A stretch of 64,000 nt of DNA from Paenibacillus marchantiae (GCF_028771845.1 NZ_CP118270.1:4216001-4280000), one strand, 5' to 3'; shown: positions 8,057-18,094, counted from the stretch's first letter. The notes: generated by a model from the letters alone, not told the origin. Translations and numbers: made by a program.

Positions 8057-11000
8057 TTACTCTTCGGCCTCAACAACAGTGACGATAACCTTGTTGGAAG
8101 CCAGCGTAATGGGAATTAAACTGCCGTCTGGAAGAACAAAGGAAAGGGAGACTGTAGCCTGATTCATGACCTTTCCGTTGGATGGCTGATGTTTGATTAT
8201 GGCTGTGTATCCAACCTCCACCGATGTTCCTGGCAGCAGATCACCCAAGGAGATTCCACTCGCCAAACTACAATTATGTTGAGCAATACCCTGTATTGTG
8301 ACACTACCAGAAACCAAAGTAACGCCAGATTGCAGTTGATCCGTGAGAACCAGATTTTTGGCTGCAAATGCACTCGTATTCTGAATGAGGACCACATAAT
8401 CAACGCTTTCTCCTACCTCAACAATGCTTTTGCTTGCCGTCTTCTGGACAGGAATCACAGGTGCTGAGATTGGTATGGAAGGAACGGATGGGGTGGACGG
8501 TTGTGAAGAACCAGGCGTTGTTGGTGTAGTCGGATTAACAGGTGGTAACGGCGGCGTTGGAGGCTCAGGAGGCCCGGGTGGTACTGGCGGTACTGGTGGA
8601 ACTGGGAAAATCACCTGCATGAGAACGACATTGGACAGAACGTTAAATGAAACCTCGCCCAATGTATAGGAAACACTGGCCTGATTGGTGATCTGAGCCA
8701 ATGCAATTCCTTGATTCACAATGACTTGGAAGGTGATAGGAATCGCGGATAAGGGTGCGATATTATCTACCTCAAATCCATTAATCGGATTGACTCCGGG
8801 TACACTCACATCTCTGATCGTAACACTGTTATTAACAAAAGTAGTTGCTTCAGGGATTCGATCCGTAAATATAATGGAACTAAACGGGACATTGTTACCA
8901 TTCGTCAGCAGGAAGGAGAACGTAATCGTTTCTCCCGGGACGACCTGACTCGGCAAAGCAGATTTGACAATTTCCAGAAGAGGATCGCTGATAAAAGTAG
9001 TGACTGAATCGGACTCCACAGAATTGGAAATGACATTGCCATCAGGAAGAGTGAAATTATAATTGACTATCGCTGTGTTCACAACCTGATTATTCGATGG
9101 GAATGACAGAATATTTACCTGAAAGTTAATCGTGAATGTTTCACCTGGTGCCACTTCCCCCAATGGAATACCACTAACCGGATTATCGCTTATTTCCACT
9201 CCGTTTACGGTTAAAGATCCAGGTATAAAGAATGATTCAGGTGGAATTGGATCAATAACGGTTACATCGGCTGCAATATTGCCTGTATTTTGAACAACAA
9301 GCTGATAGAACACGGTATTTCCAAGATCTACGGCATCGGGGGTACCGGATTTAAGAATGGTAATGACAGGATTATAGACAGGAATGGAAACGACATTGGA
9401 CGGCGAACTTCCACTTACTCCGTTTATGGCAAAGGTAACGGTGCCCTGATTGGTTAACGTCTGGGTCACAGGCTGCGGTGTAAGTGCATTGACGTTGACC
9501 TGGAACGTCACTGTCGTGGAGCTGCCTGCACCTATAGTGCCGATACTTACGCCTGTGGAGGGATTAACCTCAGGTTGAGCTACACCATTCAGGGTGAGGC
9601 TGTCAGGCACAAAACTTGACCCAGCCGGAATCGGGTCCGTAAGAAAGACGGATGTTGCCAGCAATTCTGTAGGATTCTGAACGAGCAGCGTATACGTAAT
9701 AATATCTCTTGGGGCCGCGGCGGTAACGTCAGCTGATTTGGCAAGGGACAGAACCCCCGGTTCGGACACGGGAACCGTCACCGTATTGGACAAGGATGAA
9801 CCCGGAATGATCCGCCCGTCAGGAAGAGTATAGGTGTAATCTCCAGTAGCCTGATTGACAAGCTCGGGTGGAGTTGGCACGGATGTCACTGTGGCTAGAA
9901 AAGTAACCGTCACCGGAAAATTGGGCTGGATCGTTCCCAAGTTAATTCCGGTTATAGGGTTGGCACTGCTCCAACGGTTACCACTGATCAGCACACTATT
10001 CGGTACAAAAGCCTCTCCTGCCGGTAATGGGTCAACCAGGATAACGTCAGCGTTATAGTTACCTTCATTGGACACCAAAACGGTATACGCAATAATATCA
10101 CCCACAACAGCAGTCGATGGGACAGCTGATTTTACCAGCGCAATGACGGGTTCAAACACCCGGACATTGACGATATTGGATAAGGCCGTTCCAGTGAATT
10201 CTCCGGTTGTAAACGTAACGGTGGCCTGGTCAACCAGGAACAGGGGAAAAGGAACCGGCGGAGCTGTTCCGACCACACTGACCTGGAACGTGACAGTTGC
10301 AGAGCCGTTGGCTGGAATTGTTCCGATAGGGACCCCTGTGCTAGGATCGACTCCTGGGAGAGATGCACCGTTCACCGTTACGCTGTCCGGAACCAGAACA
10401 GAAGCAACAGGAATAGGGTCTGTGAGACTGACATTGGTTGCGTCAACCGGATCATTATTCTGAACAACTAGCGTGTATGTGACAATATCCCCAATAACGG
10501 CTTGGAGCTCACTTGCTGTTTTGACTACGGTCAGATTGTCTGCCGAAATGGGAATAACGACTAGATTGGAACTGCTGCTGCCAGGAATAATGCGGCCGTC
10601 CGGTGGAGTGAAGGTGAAGCTGGCATTACCTTGGTTAACAATCTGAAACGAAGCCGGTAATGATGTAATTACGACTTGAAAACTGACCAGGGTCGAGCTA
10701 CCTGTCGGTACGAGGCCTAGAGAAATGCCGGCATTCGGATCGGCAAGAGGGACCGGAAGGCTATTTACGAGTACACTTCCGGCAACAAAGGTGGCATCTG
10801 GCGGAATGATGTCCGTTAATGTGGTTGTTGCGCCAATATTTCCTGAATTGGTCACGGTAAACTGAAAGGTCACGGCTTCCCCGACTACAGCAAACGTAGG
10901 TGTAGCAGCCTTAGCAACGGCTATAATGGCCTTGAACACAGGAATGATGACCATATTGGAAAAGGAAACTCCGCTAAAGGTACCGCTGTCGAAGCTCACC

Positions 11001-13141
11001 TGGGCCTGATCTGTTAGTTGAGGTGGTGAGGGCAGGGTATTTACCTGAACACTGAAAGTGACTGTGGCTGATGCACCAGGCAAGAGAGTACCGACAGAGA
11101 TACCAGAAACAGGATCTGCTGTAGGCTGGGGTACACCATTTAACGTGACACTGCCAGTTAGAAACGAGGAACCCGTTGGAATGTTATCGGTCAGTACAGC
11201 GTTGGTAATGCTGCTGGCATCCTGATTGGTAACTGTAAAGGAATAGGTAACGGTATCACCAACCACTGCATCTGTAGCAGCAGTTGATTTCACAACACTC
11301 AACATAGGTAGCGAGACAGGGATGACAACCGTGTTAGATGTAACAGATCCGGGAATTACACGGCCATCTGGTGGCTGAAAGGTATAGGAGGCTGTTCCCT
11401 GATTGACCAATTGCAATCCAGCTGGCTGACTAACAACACTTACCTGGAAAGTGACTGTAGAGGTTGCGTTGGGTGCAACCGGACCAATAGGTATTCCTGC
11501 AACAGGGTCAGAAGCTGGTTGAGAAACACCATTGACGGTTACGCTGCCCGGTACAAAGACGGAACCGTCTGGTATATTGTCTAGGACGGTTGTTGTGGCA
11601 TCAATATTTCCCGTATTGGTTACGACCAACGTGTAGGTAACTGTATCTCCGACAAGAGCATTGGTTGTGTCTGCGCTTTTGACAATAGCCACATTGGGTT
11701 CATAGATGGGAACCACCACTGCATTGGAGGTAACCGCAGTATTAATAATCGGACCATCGGGTACGGTAGGGGCAGTATAACCGACTCTGGCTTGGTTAAA
11801 CAACTGAGCCGGTACAGGTACGGATGTGACCAATACCTGGAAGGTCACGGTAGCGGAGGTTCCCGAGTTGAGATCTCCAATCGGAAATCCGGTTACCGGA
11901 TCTGTACCCGGCAGTGAAACCCCATTGAGTGTGATGCTATTCGTTACGAAGGAGCTTCCTGCAGGAATATTGTCAAAGAACATAACGTTCGTTGCATTAA
12001 CCAATGAAGTATTAGAGATGATAATGGTATATGTTACCGTATCTCCGACGACAGCATCAGTTACGTTGGCACTTTTGACGGCATTAAGGGCAGGGAGGTT
12101 GATATCGATCTGTAATCCGTTGCCGTCAACAAGATAGCCGTCTCCATTCGTTGTAAGCTGGAAGGCAGCTTGAGTCTGTGTATTGAGCAATGTAAATCCG
12201 ACGTCCACGTTCGTAATATCCCAGCCTTGACGACCACCAACGATGTTTGTACCAGGGGTTCCATTGATCTGATTCCTTGTCCCGAACGTACCAGAGGTAT
12301 CGAGGTTTCCGGCATCATCATTGATCTGTGAAGCGAAGAAGTTGTCGGAGAAGTTGTTCGGACCTGACAGATTCGTCACAGTGGCAATGGTCGGTCCAAA
12401 ACGAGCCTGATCCCCGGTCTTGTTCGCATCACCCTCCTGTGTACTGAATTGTGCCCGACCTGCCAGTGGACCCATGAATGGTGTGGCAAATCCATCAATA
12501 ATCATGTTGACAGGACCCGAAGTGGAAAGAATGACATCGGCATTCACTCGAATGGACATGTTTCTCAAAGGCAAGGCAGCATTTTGGTACACTACCGCAA
12601 GTGTCCAGCCCGCATGGTTGGAGGTCGGATCGGGTATGGACAGTGTTCCAACTACTCCACTGGTCGTATAGGTTCCTGCTCCTCCAGCAGAGATTAGACT
12701 TGTAACGTTTGCAGAACGAACATAGGCATAGGTTGTGGGGAATCCGGAAGCGGTGGACAAGATGACTTCAAAACTGGTTGCCGGGTCCGGAAAAACACTG
12801 GTCTGACTTGCTGGAGTTGTAAACTGTACAGCATCATTGATAAAGGCGGAATTGTTCTCCGTATTGTCAATGTATGTACCCCCCCAGATTAATTCGGCAT
12901 ACAGGATGCTGCTGCCTGCGGGGATTTGTAGTACAGCAGAGGAGCTGTTGTTCTGAAAAAGATTCGTTGTTCCTGGTGGATATGTTCCAAACTGCTGTGT
13001 GGTATCCGTCGTAATATAAGCCCCGATGCTGTCAACTGTCCCGGGAACACCAACAGTTTCAGAGCGGCTAAGTCCAAGCGTATTGCCTGTGAAAGTCACT
13101 GCACCATTTTCATTTATCGCATACCTTTCAATAAAGGCCAT
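8057..13141 (-). CDS. Giant DUF11-repeat surface protein
   Basis: A 1694-aa protein with no signal peptide or sorting motif. Residues 1-350 form a unique beta-rich N-terminal domain (starts MAFIERYAINENGAVTFTGN). Ten DUF11/TIGR01451-type repeats of about 125 aa follow, each opening like VVKSADxxxAxVGDTVTYT and carrying a DNIPxGSxFVPGSVTVNG segment. A Pro/Gly/Thr linker (PPVPPGPPEPPTPPLPP and following) separates repeats 9 and 10. Repeats alternate between two subtypes. Such proteins are large beta-sandwich rods on the outer surface; in sporeformers export can occur by lysis of the mother cell, which would explain the missing signal peptide. ATG 13141 is preferred over 13147 because AAGGAAG directly abuts the latter. 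Spore location is inference. Confidence 0.85.
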   Translation of the reverse strand: MAFIERYAINENGAVTFTGNTLGLSRSETVGVPGTVDSIGAYITTDTTQQFGTYPPGTTNLFQNNSSSAVLQIPAGSSILYAELIWGGTYIDNTENNSAFINDAVQFTTPASQTSVFPDPATSFEVILSTASGFPTTYAYVRSANVTSLISAGGAGTYTTSGVVGTLSIPDPTSNHAGWTLAVVYQNAALPLRNMSIRVNADVILSTSGPVNMIIDGFATPFMGPLAGRAQFSTQEGDANKTGDQARFGPTIATVTNLSGPNNFSDNFFASQINDDAGNLDTSGTFGTRNQINGTPGTNIVGGRQGWDITNVDVGFTLLNTQTQAAFQLTTNGDGYLVDGNGLQIDINLPALNAVKSANVTDAVVGDTVTYTIIISNTSLVNATNVMFFDNIPAGSSFVTNSITLNGVSLPGTDPVTGFPIGDLNSGTSATVTFQVLVTSVPVPAQLFNQARVGYTAPTVPDGPIINTAVTSNAVVVPIYEPNVAIVKSADTTNALVGDTVTYTLVVTNTGNIDATTTVLDNIPDGSVFVPGSVTVNGVSQPASDPVAGIPIGPVAPNATSTVTFQVSVVSQPAGLQLVNQGTASYTFQPPDGRVIPGSVTSNTVVIPVSLPMLSVVKSTAATDAVVGDTVTYSFTVTNQDASSITNAVLTDNIPTGSSFLTGSVTLNGVPQPTADPVSGISVGTLLPGASATVTFSVQVNTLPSPPQLTDQAQVSFDSGTFSGVSFSNMVIIPVFKAIIAVAKAATPTFAVVGEAVTFQFTVTNSGNIGATTTLTDIIPPDATFVAGSVLVNSLPVPLADPNAGISLGLVPTGSSTLVSFQVVITSLPASFQIVNQGNASFTFTPPDGRIIPGSSSSNLVVIPISADNLTVVKTASELQAVIGDIVTYTLVVQNNDPVDATNVSLTDPIPVASVLVPDSVTVNGASLPGVDPSTGVPIGTIPANGSATVTFQVSVVGTAPPVPFPLFLVDQATVTFTTGEFTGTALSNIVNVRVFEPVIALVKSAVPSTAVVGDIIAYTVLVSNEGNYNADVILVDPLPAGEAFVPNSVLISGNRWSSANPITGINLGTIQPNFPVTVTFLATVTSVPTPPELVNQATGDYTYTLPDGRIIPGSSLSNTVTVPVSEPGVLSLAKSADVTAAAPRDIITYTLLVQNPTELLATSVFLTDPIPAGSSFVPDSLTLNGVAQPEVNPSTGVSIGTIGAGSSTTVTFQVNVNALTPQPVTQTLTNQGTVTFAINGVSGSSPSNVVSIPVYNPVITILKSGTPDAVDLGNTVFYQLVVQNTGNIAADVTVIDPIPPESFFIPGSLTVNGVEISDNPVSGIPLGEVAPGETFTINFQVNILSFPSNNQVVNTAIVNYNFTLPDGNVISNSVESDSVTTFISDPLLEIVKSALPSQVVPGETITFSFLLTNGNNVPFSSIIFTDRIPEATTFVNNSVTIRDVSVPGVNPINGFEVDNIAPLSAIPITFQVIVNQGIALAQITNQASVSYTLGEVSFNVLSNVVLMQVIFPVPPVPPVPPGPPEPPTPPLPPVNPTTPTTPGSSQPSTPSVPSIPISAPVIPVQKTASKSIVEVGESVDYVVLIQNTSAFAAKNLVLTDQLQSGVTLVSGSVTIQGIAQHNCSLASGISLGDLLPGTSVEVGYTAIIKHQPSNGKVMNQATVSLSFVLPDGSLIPITLASNKVIVTVVEAEE
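8060..12097 (-). repeat. Ten DUF11 coding repeats (about 125 codons each)
   Basis: Each unit begins with a strand such as EPNVAIVKSADTTNALVGD and ends with a strand before the next (EP/NP/DP). Even-numbered units end in PDGR(I/V)IPGS followed by SN; odd ones mostly end in G(E/T)F(T/S)GxxxSN. The units are diverged at DNA level, so this is an old array rather than a recent expansion. Confidence 0.85.
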
Positions 13142-13256
13142 TATCATCTTCCTTCCGCATAGTTAGTCTCTACACGTATACTTTCGTAGTATCTTGTACC
13201 ATGCCAAAAATCGTAAATAAATGAGTAGCAAAAAAAATCAGTGAATAAGTGTTGTA

Positions 13257-13304
13257 TTGAAAACGGTTTTATGCTAATTTAAAATATATAAAAACGTTTT
13301 TATA
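13257..13304 (+). promoter_or_regulatory. Promoter and two operators of the lacI-type gene (autoregulation)
   Basis: TTGAAA (13257-13262) and TAAAAT (13280-13285) are 17 bp apart. AAAACGGTTTT (13260-13270) overlaps the -35, and TATAAAAACGTTTTTATA (13287-13304), a perfect 18-bp palindrome with the central CG of LacI-family sites, covers the start site. The same core recurs before the transporter operon. Confidence 0.8.
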
Positions 13305-13322
13305 GCAAAGGACCAAAAAATT

Positions 13323-14345
13323 ATGGGAAAGATTACAATTAAAGATGTTGCAAGGGAAGCCGGGGTATCCATTTCTACGGTTTCCAACGCCTTGAACGGC
13401 GTGGATGTCTTAAACCCAGAGACCAAATCACATGTCCTGAAGGTGGCAGAGCGTTTAAACTACGTTCCCAACTTGAACGGCAAGCTGCTAAAATCCGGGC
13501 AAACCAAAATGCTGGGCTTTTTCACCACAAGTGTGTCGGGTCCATACTTTTATAAGCTGGTTGAATCCATGTCTCGCGAATGCGATCGTCTGGGCTACGG
13601 GCTGAATGTGTTTGTGACCAAGGATAAGCAGGTCATTATGAGTAATATTCTGGGACGGCGTGTGGATGGCGTTATCATCTACGAAGAACTGCGGATTGAT
13701 GAGCAGGATATTGTCGCTATGGAGAAAGACAAGATTAAGGCTGTGTTTCTGGATCGGGTCTATCAGAGCGATACTATGGGAAGCGTCATATTTGACTCTT
13801 ATGTAGCGGGTTACGAAGCAACCAAGTATTTAATTGGACTGGGGCACAAGAAAATTGCTTACATATCCGGCGTGGACACCATGTTTGACAGTAATCAGCG
13901 TAGAGATGGATATTTGGCCGCTTTGCGTGAGTACCAGCTTCCGTTGGATGATGATTACATCTTACAGGGATATTTTGAGGAAGAGGGCACCTACAGTGCT
14001 GTAAAATCTTTTCTTCATCTGCATCCTGCCAAGCTGCCTGATGCTTTTCTTGCAGGAAATGATGTGAGTGCAATCGGCTGCATCCATGCGTTGAAGTCTC
14101 ATGGCTTCGAGGTTCCTCAAGATGTAAGTGTAGTAGGCTTCGATGATATTGATATTGCCCAATATTTTTCCCCGCCATTAAGTACCGTACGAAACCAGAT
14201 TGCAAGGCAGGGTATCCTGGCGATCAATCACCTGGTTCGCATGATCAAGAAGAAGGAACATGGGGTTTCACAAAAACTGGCGGGTGAACTTATCATACGG
14301 GGCTCAAGTCATGTGAAGATGGACCGGAGTGATTTTTTAACATAA
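13323..14345 (+). CDS. LacI-family regulator of the GH30/ABC operon
   Basis: A 340-aa LacI-type repressor. The HTH is ITIKDVAREAGVSISTVSNA, the hinge is LNYVPNLNGKLLKSGQTKML, and the sensor domain ends in VVGFDDIDIAQYFSPPLSTV. It starts at ATG 13323 after AAAGGA. Two operator-like palindromes in its own promoter and a third before the following permease gene show probable autoregulation and control of the transporter-glycosidase operon. A terminator overlapping its 3' end separates the transcripts. The inducer is probably an imported beta-glucan oligosaccharide or disaccharide, inferred from GH30. Confidence 0.93.
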   Translation: MGKITIKDVAREAGVSISTVSNALNGVDVLNPETKSHVLKVAERLNYVPNLNGKLLKSGQTKMLGFFTTSVSGPYFYKLVESMSRECDRLGYGLNVFVTKDKQVIMSNILGRRVDGVIIYEELRIDEQDIVAMEKDKIKAVFLDRVYQSDTMGSVIFDSYVAGYEATKYLIGLGHKKIAYISGVDTMFDSNQRRDGYLAALREYQLPLDDDYILQGYFEEEGTYSAVKSFLHLHPAKLPDAFLAGNDVSAIGCIHALKSHGFEVPQDVSVVGFDDIDIAQYFSPPLSTVRNQIARQGILAINHLVRMIKKKEHGVSQKLAGELIIRGSSHVKMDRSDFLT

Positions 14346-14372
14346 CTGATTCAATCATTTCCGGTCTTTTTT
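14322..14372 (+). terminator. Terminator overlapping the 3' end of the lacI-type gene
   Basis: GACCGGAGTGATT (14322-14334, inside the coding sequence) pairs with AATCATTTCCGGTC (14353-14366, one bulge), followed by six T residues. Confidence 0.75.
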
Positions 14373-14411
14373 AATTATAGATTTGATAATAGGGGGTTTT
14401 TTTGTCATAAA

Positions 14412-14427
14412 ATAAAAACGTTTTTAT
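14412..14427 (+). promoter_or_regulatory. LacI-type operator of the transporter operon
   Basis: ATAAAAACGTTTTTAT is a perfect 16-bp palindrome with the same core as the operator at 13287-13304. It lies 36 bp before the first permease gene and overlaps a possible -10 (TAAAAT, 14408-14413; TTGATA at 14383-14388 is 19 bp upstream of it). Confidence 0.8.
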
Positions 14428-14462
14428 GAGGAAATGCTTAAGTTGGAGGGGAGAAAAAGAGC

Positions 14463-15455
14463 GTGAGTAAATTAGCCGTAGAGACGTCGTCAACCGGTAA
14501 AAAGCCTGTAAGACCGGGGGGAAGGAAGCCAATCGGACAAAGAATGAAAGAGTTCGTCATCGATTATCGAAGACAATGGGAAATTCAATCGATGATTATA
14601 CCCGGCATCATTTTTATGATTATTTTTTGTTACATTCCGATATACGGATTGACGATTGCATTCAAAAATTACACCGTTATTGATACGCTGTCTAGCGCAC
14701 CATGGGTCGGTTTGGAAAATTTCAGAATCATTATGTCAGACAAATACTTCTGGGATGCCGTAGTGAATACGCTGGGGATCAGCTTTTTGAAATTGGGTAT
14801 CGGATTTGTCATTCCCATTATCCTGGCGATCATGATCTATGAATTAAACAGCGGACGTTTCAAAAAGTTCGTGCAAACGATTTCATATCTACCTCACTTT
14901 CTGTCCTGGATTGTATTGGGCGGCATGCTGATCACCTGGTTTTCAACAACGGGATTGTTTAATCAGCTGCTACTCAGCTTGGGAGTGATCTCGCAACCGC
15001 AGAACATTTTGCTGGATGCAGGCAAGTATTGGTGGATTGCAGTTTTATCCGATATTTGGAAAGAGGCCGGCTGGGGAACGATTCTGTATTTGGCGATTAT
15101 GTCCAAGATTGATCCTACGTATTACGAGGCAGCCAAAATTGATGGTGCAAGCCGTCTCAGACAAATTTGGAATATCACATTGCCTAACATGAAGTCAATC
15201 ATTAGCCTTAATCTGATTCTTACTGTAAGCGGTTTACTTGGTTCCAATCTGGACCAAACGCTCGTTCTGATGAACTCGCAAAACCGTGACAAGGCAGAAG
15301 TTATCAATTCGTATGTATATCGTATGGGGATGTCACAGGGTGACTTTTCGTATGCTACCGCGGTTGGTCTGGGCGTCTCGATCGTGTCCGTTATTCTGTT
15401 GGTCACCGCGAACAAAATTACGAGCAAATTAAACGATAATCAATCTGTGCTGTAG
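14463..15455 (+). CDS. ABC sugar transporter permease (YteP/LplB type)
   Basis: A 330-aa inner-membrane permease with six predicted membrane helices. The EAA loop that contacts the ATPase is YYEAAKIDGASRLRQIWNITLP (about residues 220-241). The basic, Pro-rich N-terminus (KKPVRPGGRKPIGQRMKEF) precedes the first helix, as in LplB/YteP proteins. GTG 14463 is set by GGAGGGG about 15 nt upstream. It is the first gene of an operon with a second permease, a binding lipoprotein and GH30. No ATPase gene is present; this transporter class commonly uses a shared MsmX-type ATPase encoded elsewhere. Confidence 0.92.
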   Translation: MSKLAVETSSTGKKPVRPGGRKPIGQRMKEFVIDYRRQWEIQSMIIPGIIFMIIFCYIPIYGLTIAFKNYTVIDTLSSAPWVGLENFRIIMSDKYFWDAVVNTLGISFLKLGIGFVIPIILAIMIYELNSGRFKKFVQTISYLPHFLSWIVLGGMLITWFSTTGLFNQLLLSLGVISQPQNILLDAGKYWWIAVLSDIWKEAGWGTILYLAIMSKIDPTYYEAAKIDGASRLRQIWNITLPNMKSIISLNLILTVSGLLGSNLDQTLVLMNSQNRDKAEVINSYVYRMGMSQGDFSYATAVGLGVSIVSVILLVTANKITSKLNDNQSVL

Positions 15456-15470
15456 AAGGAGGCATCCCGT

Positions 15471-16358
15471 GTGAATGGAAAGGTGGCTAAAGAAGATCTC
15501 GATAGTCGGATCTTTGATACCTTAAATATTATTTTACTCGCTATTTGTACTGTCGTTATTGTGGTTCCGCTCTGGAATGTCATTATCTCTTCTTTTAGCT
15601 CGGGCAAGGCTTTGGCGGAAGGCGGGTTCATCTTCTGGTCACCGGAGTTCTCGCTGGAGAATTATAGAGCCGTATTCAACGATTCGAACATCTGGCAAGC
15701 GTTCTTCATCTCCGTTTCCAAAACAACAATCGGAGTCGTTACACACGTATTCTTCTGTGCCATGGTCGGTTACGGTCTGAGCAAAAAGCACATACGTGGC
15801 CGTAAACTGTACGTAGCCATGGGAGTTATCACGATGTTCTTCTCTGGCGGAATGATCCCAACGTACTTATTGATCAAATCACTTGGCCTGCTCAACAGCT
15901 TCTGGGTGTACATTATTCCGGCATTGTTCAGCTTCTATGATGTCGTCATTCTGATGAATTTCTTCCGGAATGTACCGGATTCCCTGGAGGAGTCAGCCAA
16001 AATCGATGGTGCAGGAGACTGGCATATTTTCCTCAAAATCTTCATCCCGCTGTCCATGCCAGCGATGGCAACTATTGCATTGTTCAATGGAGTAGGGCAA
16101 TGGAATGACTTTATGACAACTAAGTTGTACATTACCGATCAGTCGCTGTATCCGCTGCAGATGATGCTGTACGAGATTATTGTTCAGTCCCAAACGCAAT
16201 CCATGCAAAATGTGGGCGGCTCGGCAGTCATTGAAACAACGACTAAAGGGGTGCAACTGGCTACGATTGTTATTACTACTCTGCCGATCATACTGATCTA
16301 TCCTATCCTTCAAAGATACTTTATCTCGGGTATGATGCTGGGAGCAGTCAAGGAGTAA
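15471..16358 (+). CDS. ABC sugar transporter permease (YtcP type)
   Basis: A 295-aa CUT1 permease with six membrane helices. The EAA loop is SLEESAKIDGAGDWHIFLKI, followed by PLSMPAMATIALFNGVGQWN as is typical of the MalG-like partner subunit; the C-terminus FISGMMLGAVKE is characteristic of YtcP. GTG 15471 follows AAGGAGG, and the gap to the upstream permease is 15 bp, so the two are co-translated partners forming the channel for an oligosaccharide importer. Confidence 0.92.
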   Translation: MNGKVAKEDLDSRIFDTLNIILLAICTVVIVVPLWNVIISSFSSGKALAEGGFIFWSPEFSLENYRAVFNDSNIWQAFFISVSKTTIGVVTHVFFCAMVGYGLSKKHIRGRKLYVAMGVITMFFSGGMIPTYLLIKSLGLLNSFWVYIIPALFSFYDVVILMNFFRNVPDSLEESAKIDGAGDWHIFLKIFIPLSMPAMATIALFNGVGQWNDFMTTKLYITDQSLYPLQMMLYEIIVQSQTQSMQNVGGSAVIETTTKGVQLATIVITTLPIILIYPILQRYFISGMMLGAVKE

Positions 16359-16428
16359 GAGGAATCTAAGCTTGTTAGAAAGTTCGCTCTATTCAATATT
16401 TCTCACCTAACTTTAAGGAGGAAACAAT

Positions 16429-18072
16429 ATGTTCAAGATGAATAAGGCAGCAGGCAAAAAAGGAGTTAAACTGTGCGCGGCATTGCTGACAGCGGTGATC
16501 ATGATTACAGGCTGCAGTAGTGGATCAGGGGGTTCGAGCGAAGGAAACTGGGTTTCCATTGAAGATCGCTATACAGTCGATCCGGAAAAACCAGCTTGGC
16601 AGCTGGATAAAAAGGAAGAAGCTACAGACCTAACTTGGTATGTTAATGCCGACTGGTGGAACACGGATTTCGGCAAAGACATTGTAACCAAAAAGATCAA
16701 GGAAGATCTGAACATCAATATCAAATTCATTACAGGTGATGACACGAAGTTAAATACGTTCTTTGCCGGTGGAGATATGCCTGACCTGCTGACAGTATTT
16801 GACTCTAACTCTCCTGTGGTGCAAAAAGCCGCAACCTGGGCTATGCCGCTGAATGATCTTGCGGAGAAATATGATCCATACTTCAACAAAGTCGCAGCTG
16901 CCGATACCCTGAACTGGTTCCAGCAGGCTGATGGCAAGACGTATGGCTATCCAAACTACTCCAATACGCAAGCCGATTATGATAGCGGCAACATCCCAGC
17001 CAAAACGGCATTTATCATCCGTAAAGATGTATACGAAGCTTTGGGAAGTCCTGTCATGGGAACACCAGAGGAATTCGAAAGTGTGATGAAACAGATCAAG
17101 GAAAAGTTCCCAACGCTGATTCCATTTGGTTTTAACTCTATCGGTGAAGGAACAGGTTCACTCGGAGACGTGTTGCAAGACTTCATTGGCGTGCCGCTTG
17201 AAACTGCAAATGGAGAATTCTATGATCGCAATCAGGATGAAGATTATCTTACATGGCTGAAGACTTTAAATAAGGTATACAGAGACGGAAATATCAGTGA
17301 TGACAGCTTTGCTGATGATGGTACGGCCTTTGAGGAAAAAGTGAAATCCGGAAAATATGCAACGATGCTGCTGGATGGTACACCTCAACAGGGAGGAAAT
17401 CTGCAAATTTATCTGAGTGCCAATGAAGGCAAAGAGTATGTTGCCGTTGATGGACCACAAAGCACCAAGGGTAATGCACCGACACTTAATCAATCCGGTA
17501 TTACAGGCTGGATGATCAACTTCATCTCCAAGGACGCCAAAGATCCAGCCAAAGCGATTCAAATCTTTACGTACCTGCTAAGTGAAGAAGGTCAGCTTCT
17601 GATGAACTATGGTATTGAAGGCGAGACGTATAAAAAGAATGCAGATGGTACGGTTGAGTTGATGCCAGCTGTGAAAGACCTGCAACTTCATAATGCGGAC
17701 AAATTCAAGAAGGAATACCGGATGGGCGAATTCATGTTCTTTGGCCATGACCGTTACAAAGCACTGAGTGCTGATGCTTTCCCGGAAGCGATTAAACAAA
17801 TGCAAGAGTGGGGCAAAGGCAAACTGAAACCACACTTCATTCTGGAGAATATTAGTCCGAATCAAGGAACACCTGAAGCACGTGCGTTGTCGGCGATCAA
17901 CGCCAAGTGGAATTCAACCCTGGTAAGCATGGTACGTGCCAAAGATGATGCCTCTTTTGACAATGCGCTCGCCGCTTACAAGTCATTTTTAGGTGAAAAC
18001 CGTTGGGATGATATCCTGAAGGTCCGTAGTGAGAAAATGAAACAGAATAAAGAGAAATTGGGTATCCAATAA
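16429..18072 (+). CDS. Extracellular sugar-binding lipoprotein of the ABC importer
   Basis: A 547-aa family 1 solute-binding protein. The lipoprotein signal peptide ends in LTAVIMITGCSSGSGGSSE, with the lipidated Cys at about residue 29 followed by a Gly/Ser linker. The mature domain (about 500 aa) fits the large LplA/YtcQ-type binding proteins that go with YteP/YtcP permeases. It sits outside the membrane and delivers oligosaccharides to the two permeases encoded just upstream. AAGGAGG precedes the ATG. The ligand is unknown, but the co-transcribed GH30 suggests a beta-glucan fragment or a glucoside. Confidence 0.92.
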   Translation: MFKMNKAAGKKGVKLCAALLTAVIMITGCSSGSGGSSEGNWVSIEDRYTVDPEKPAWQLDKKEEATDLTWYVNADWWNTDFGKDIVTKKIKEDLNINIKFITGDDTKLNTFFAGGDMPDLLTVFDSNSPVVQKAATWAMPLNDLAEKYDPYFNKVAAADTLNWFQQADGKTYGYPNYSNTQADYDSGNIPAKTAFIIRKDVYEALGSPVMGTPEEFESVMKQIKEKFPTLIPFGFNSIGEGTGSLGDVLQDFIGVPLETANGEFYDRNQDEDYLTWLKTLNKVYRDGNISDDSFADDGTAFEEKVKSGKYATMLLDGTPQQGGNLQIYLSANEGKEYVAVDGPQSTKGNAPTLNQSGITGWMINFISKDAKDPAKAIQIFTYLLSEEGQLLMNYGIEGETYKKNADGTVELMPAVKDLQLHNADKFKKEYRMGEFMFFGHDRYKALSADAFPEAIKQMQEWGKGKLKPHFILENISPNQGTPEARALSAINAKWNSTLVSMVRAKDDASFDNALAAYKSFLGENRWDDILKVRSEKMKQNKEKLGIQ

Positions 18073-18094
18073 GAGGAATGTGGAGGGAAAGCAT

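Noticed and set aside
8580..8620. Short GGTACTGGCGG-type direct repeats
   Set aside because: They encode the Pro-rich linker of the DUF11 protein and do not form a spaced array, so they are not CRISPR or an integration site.
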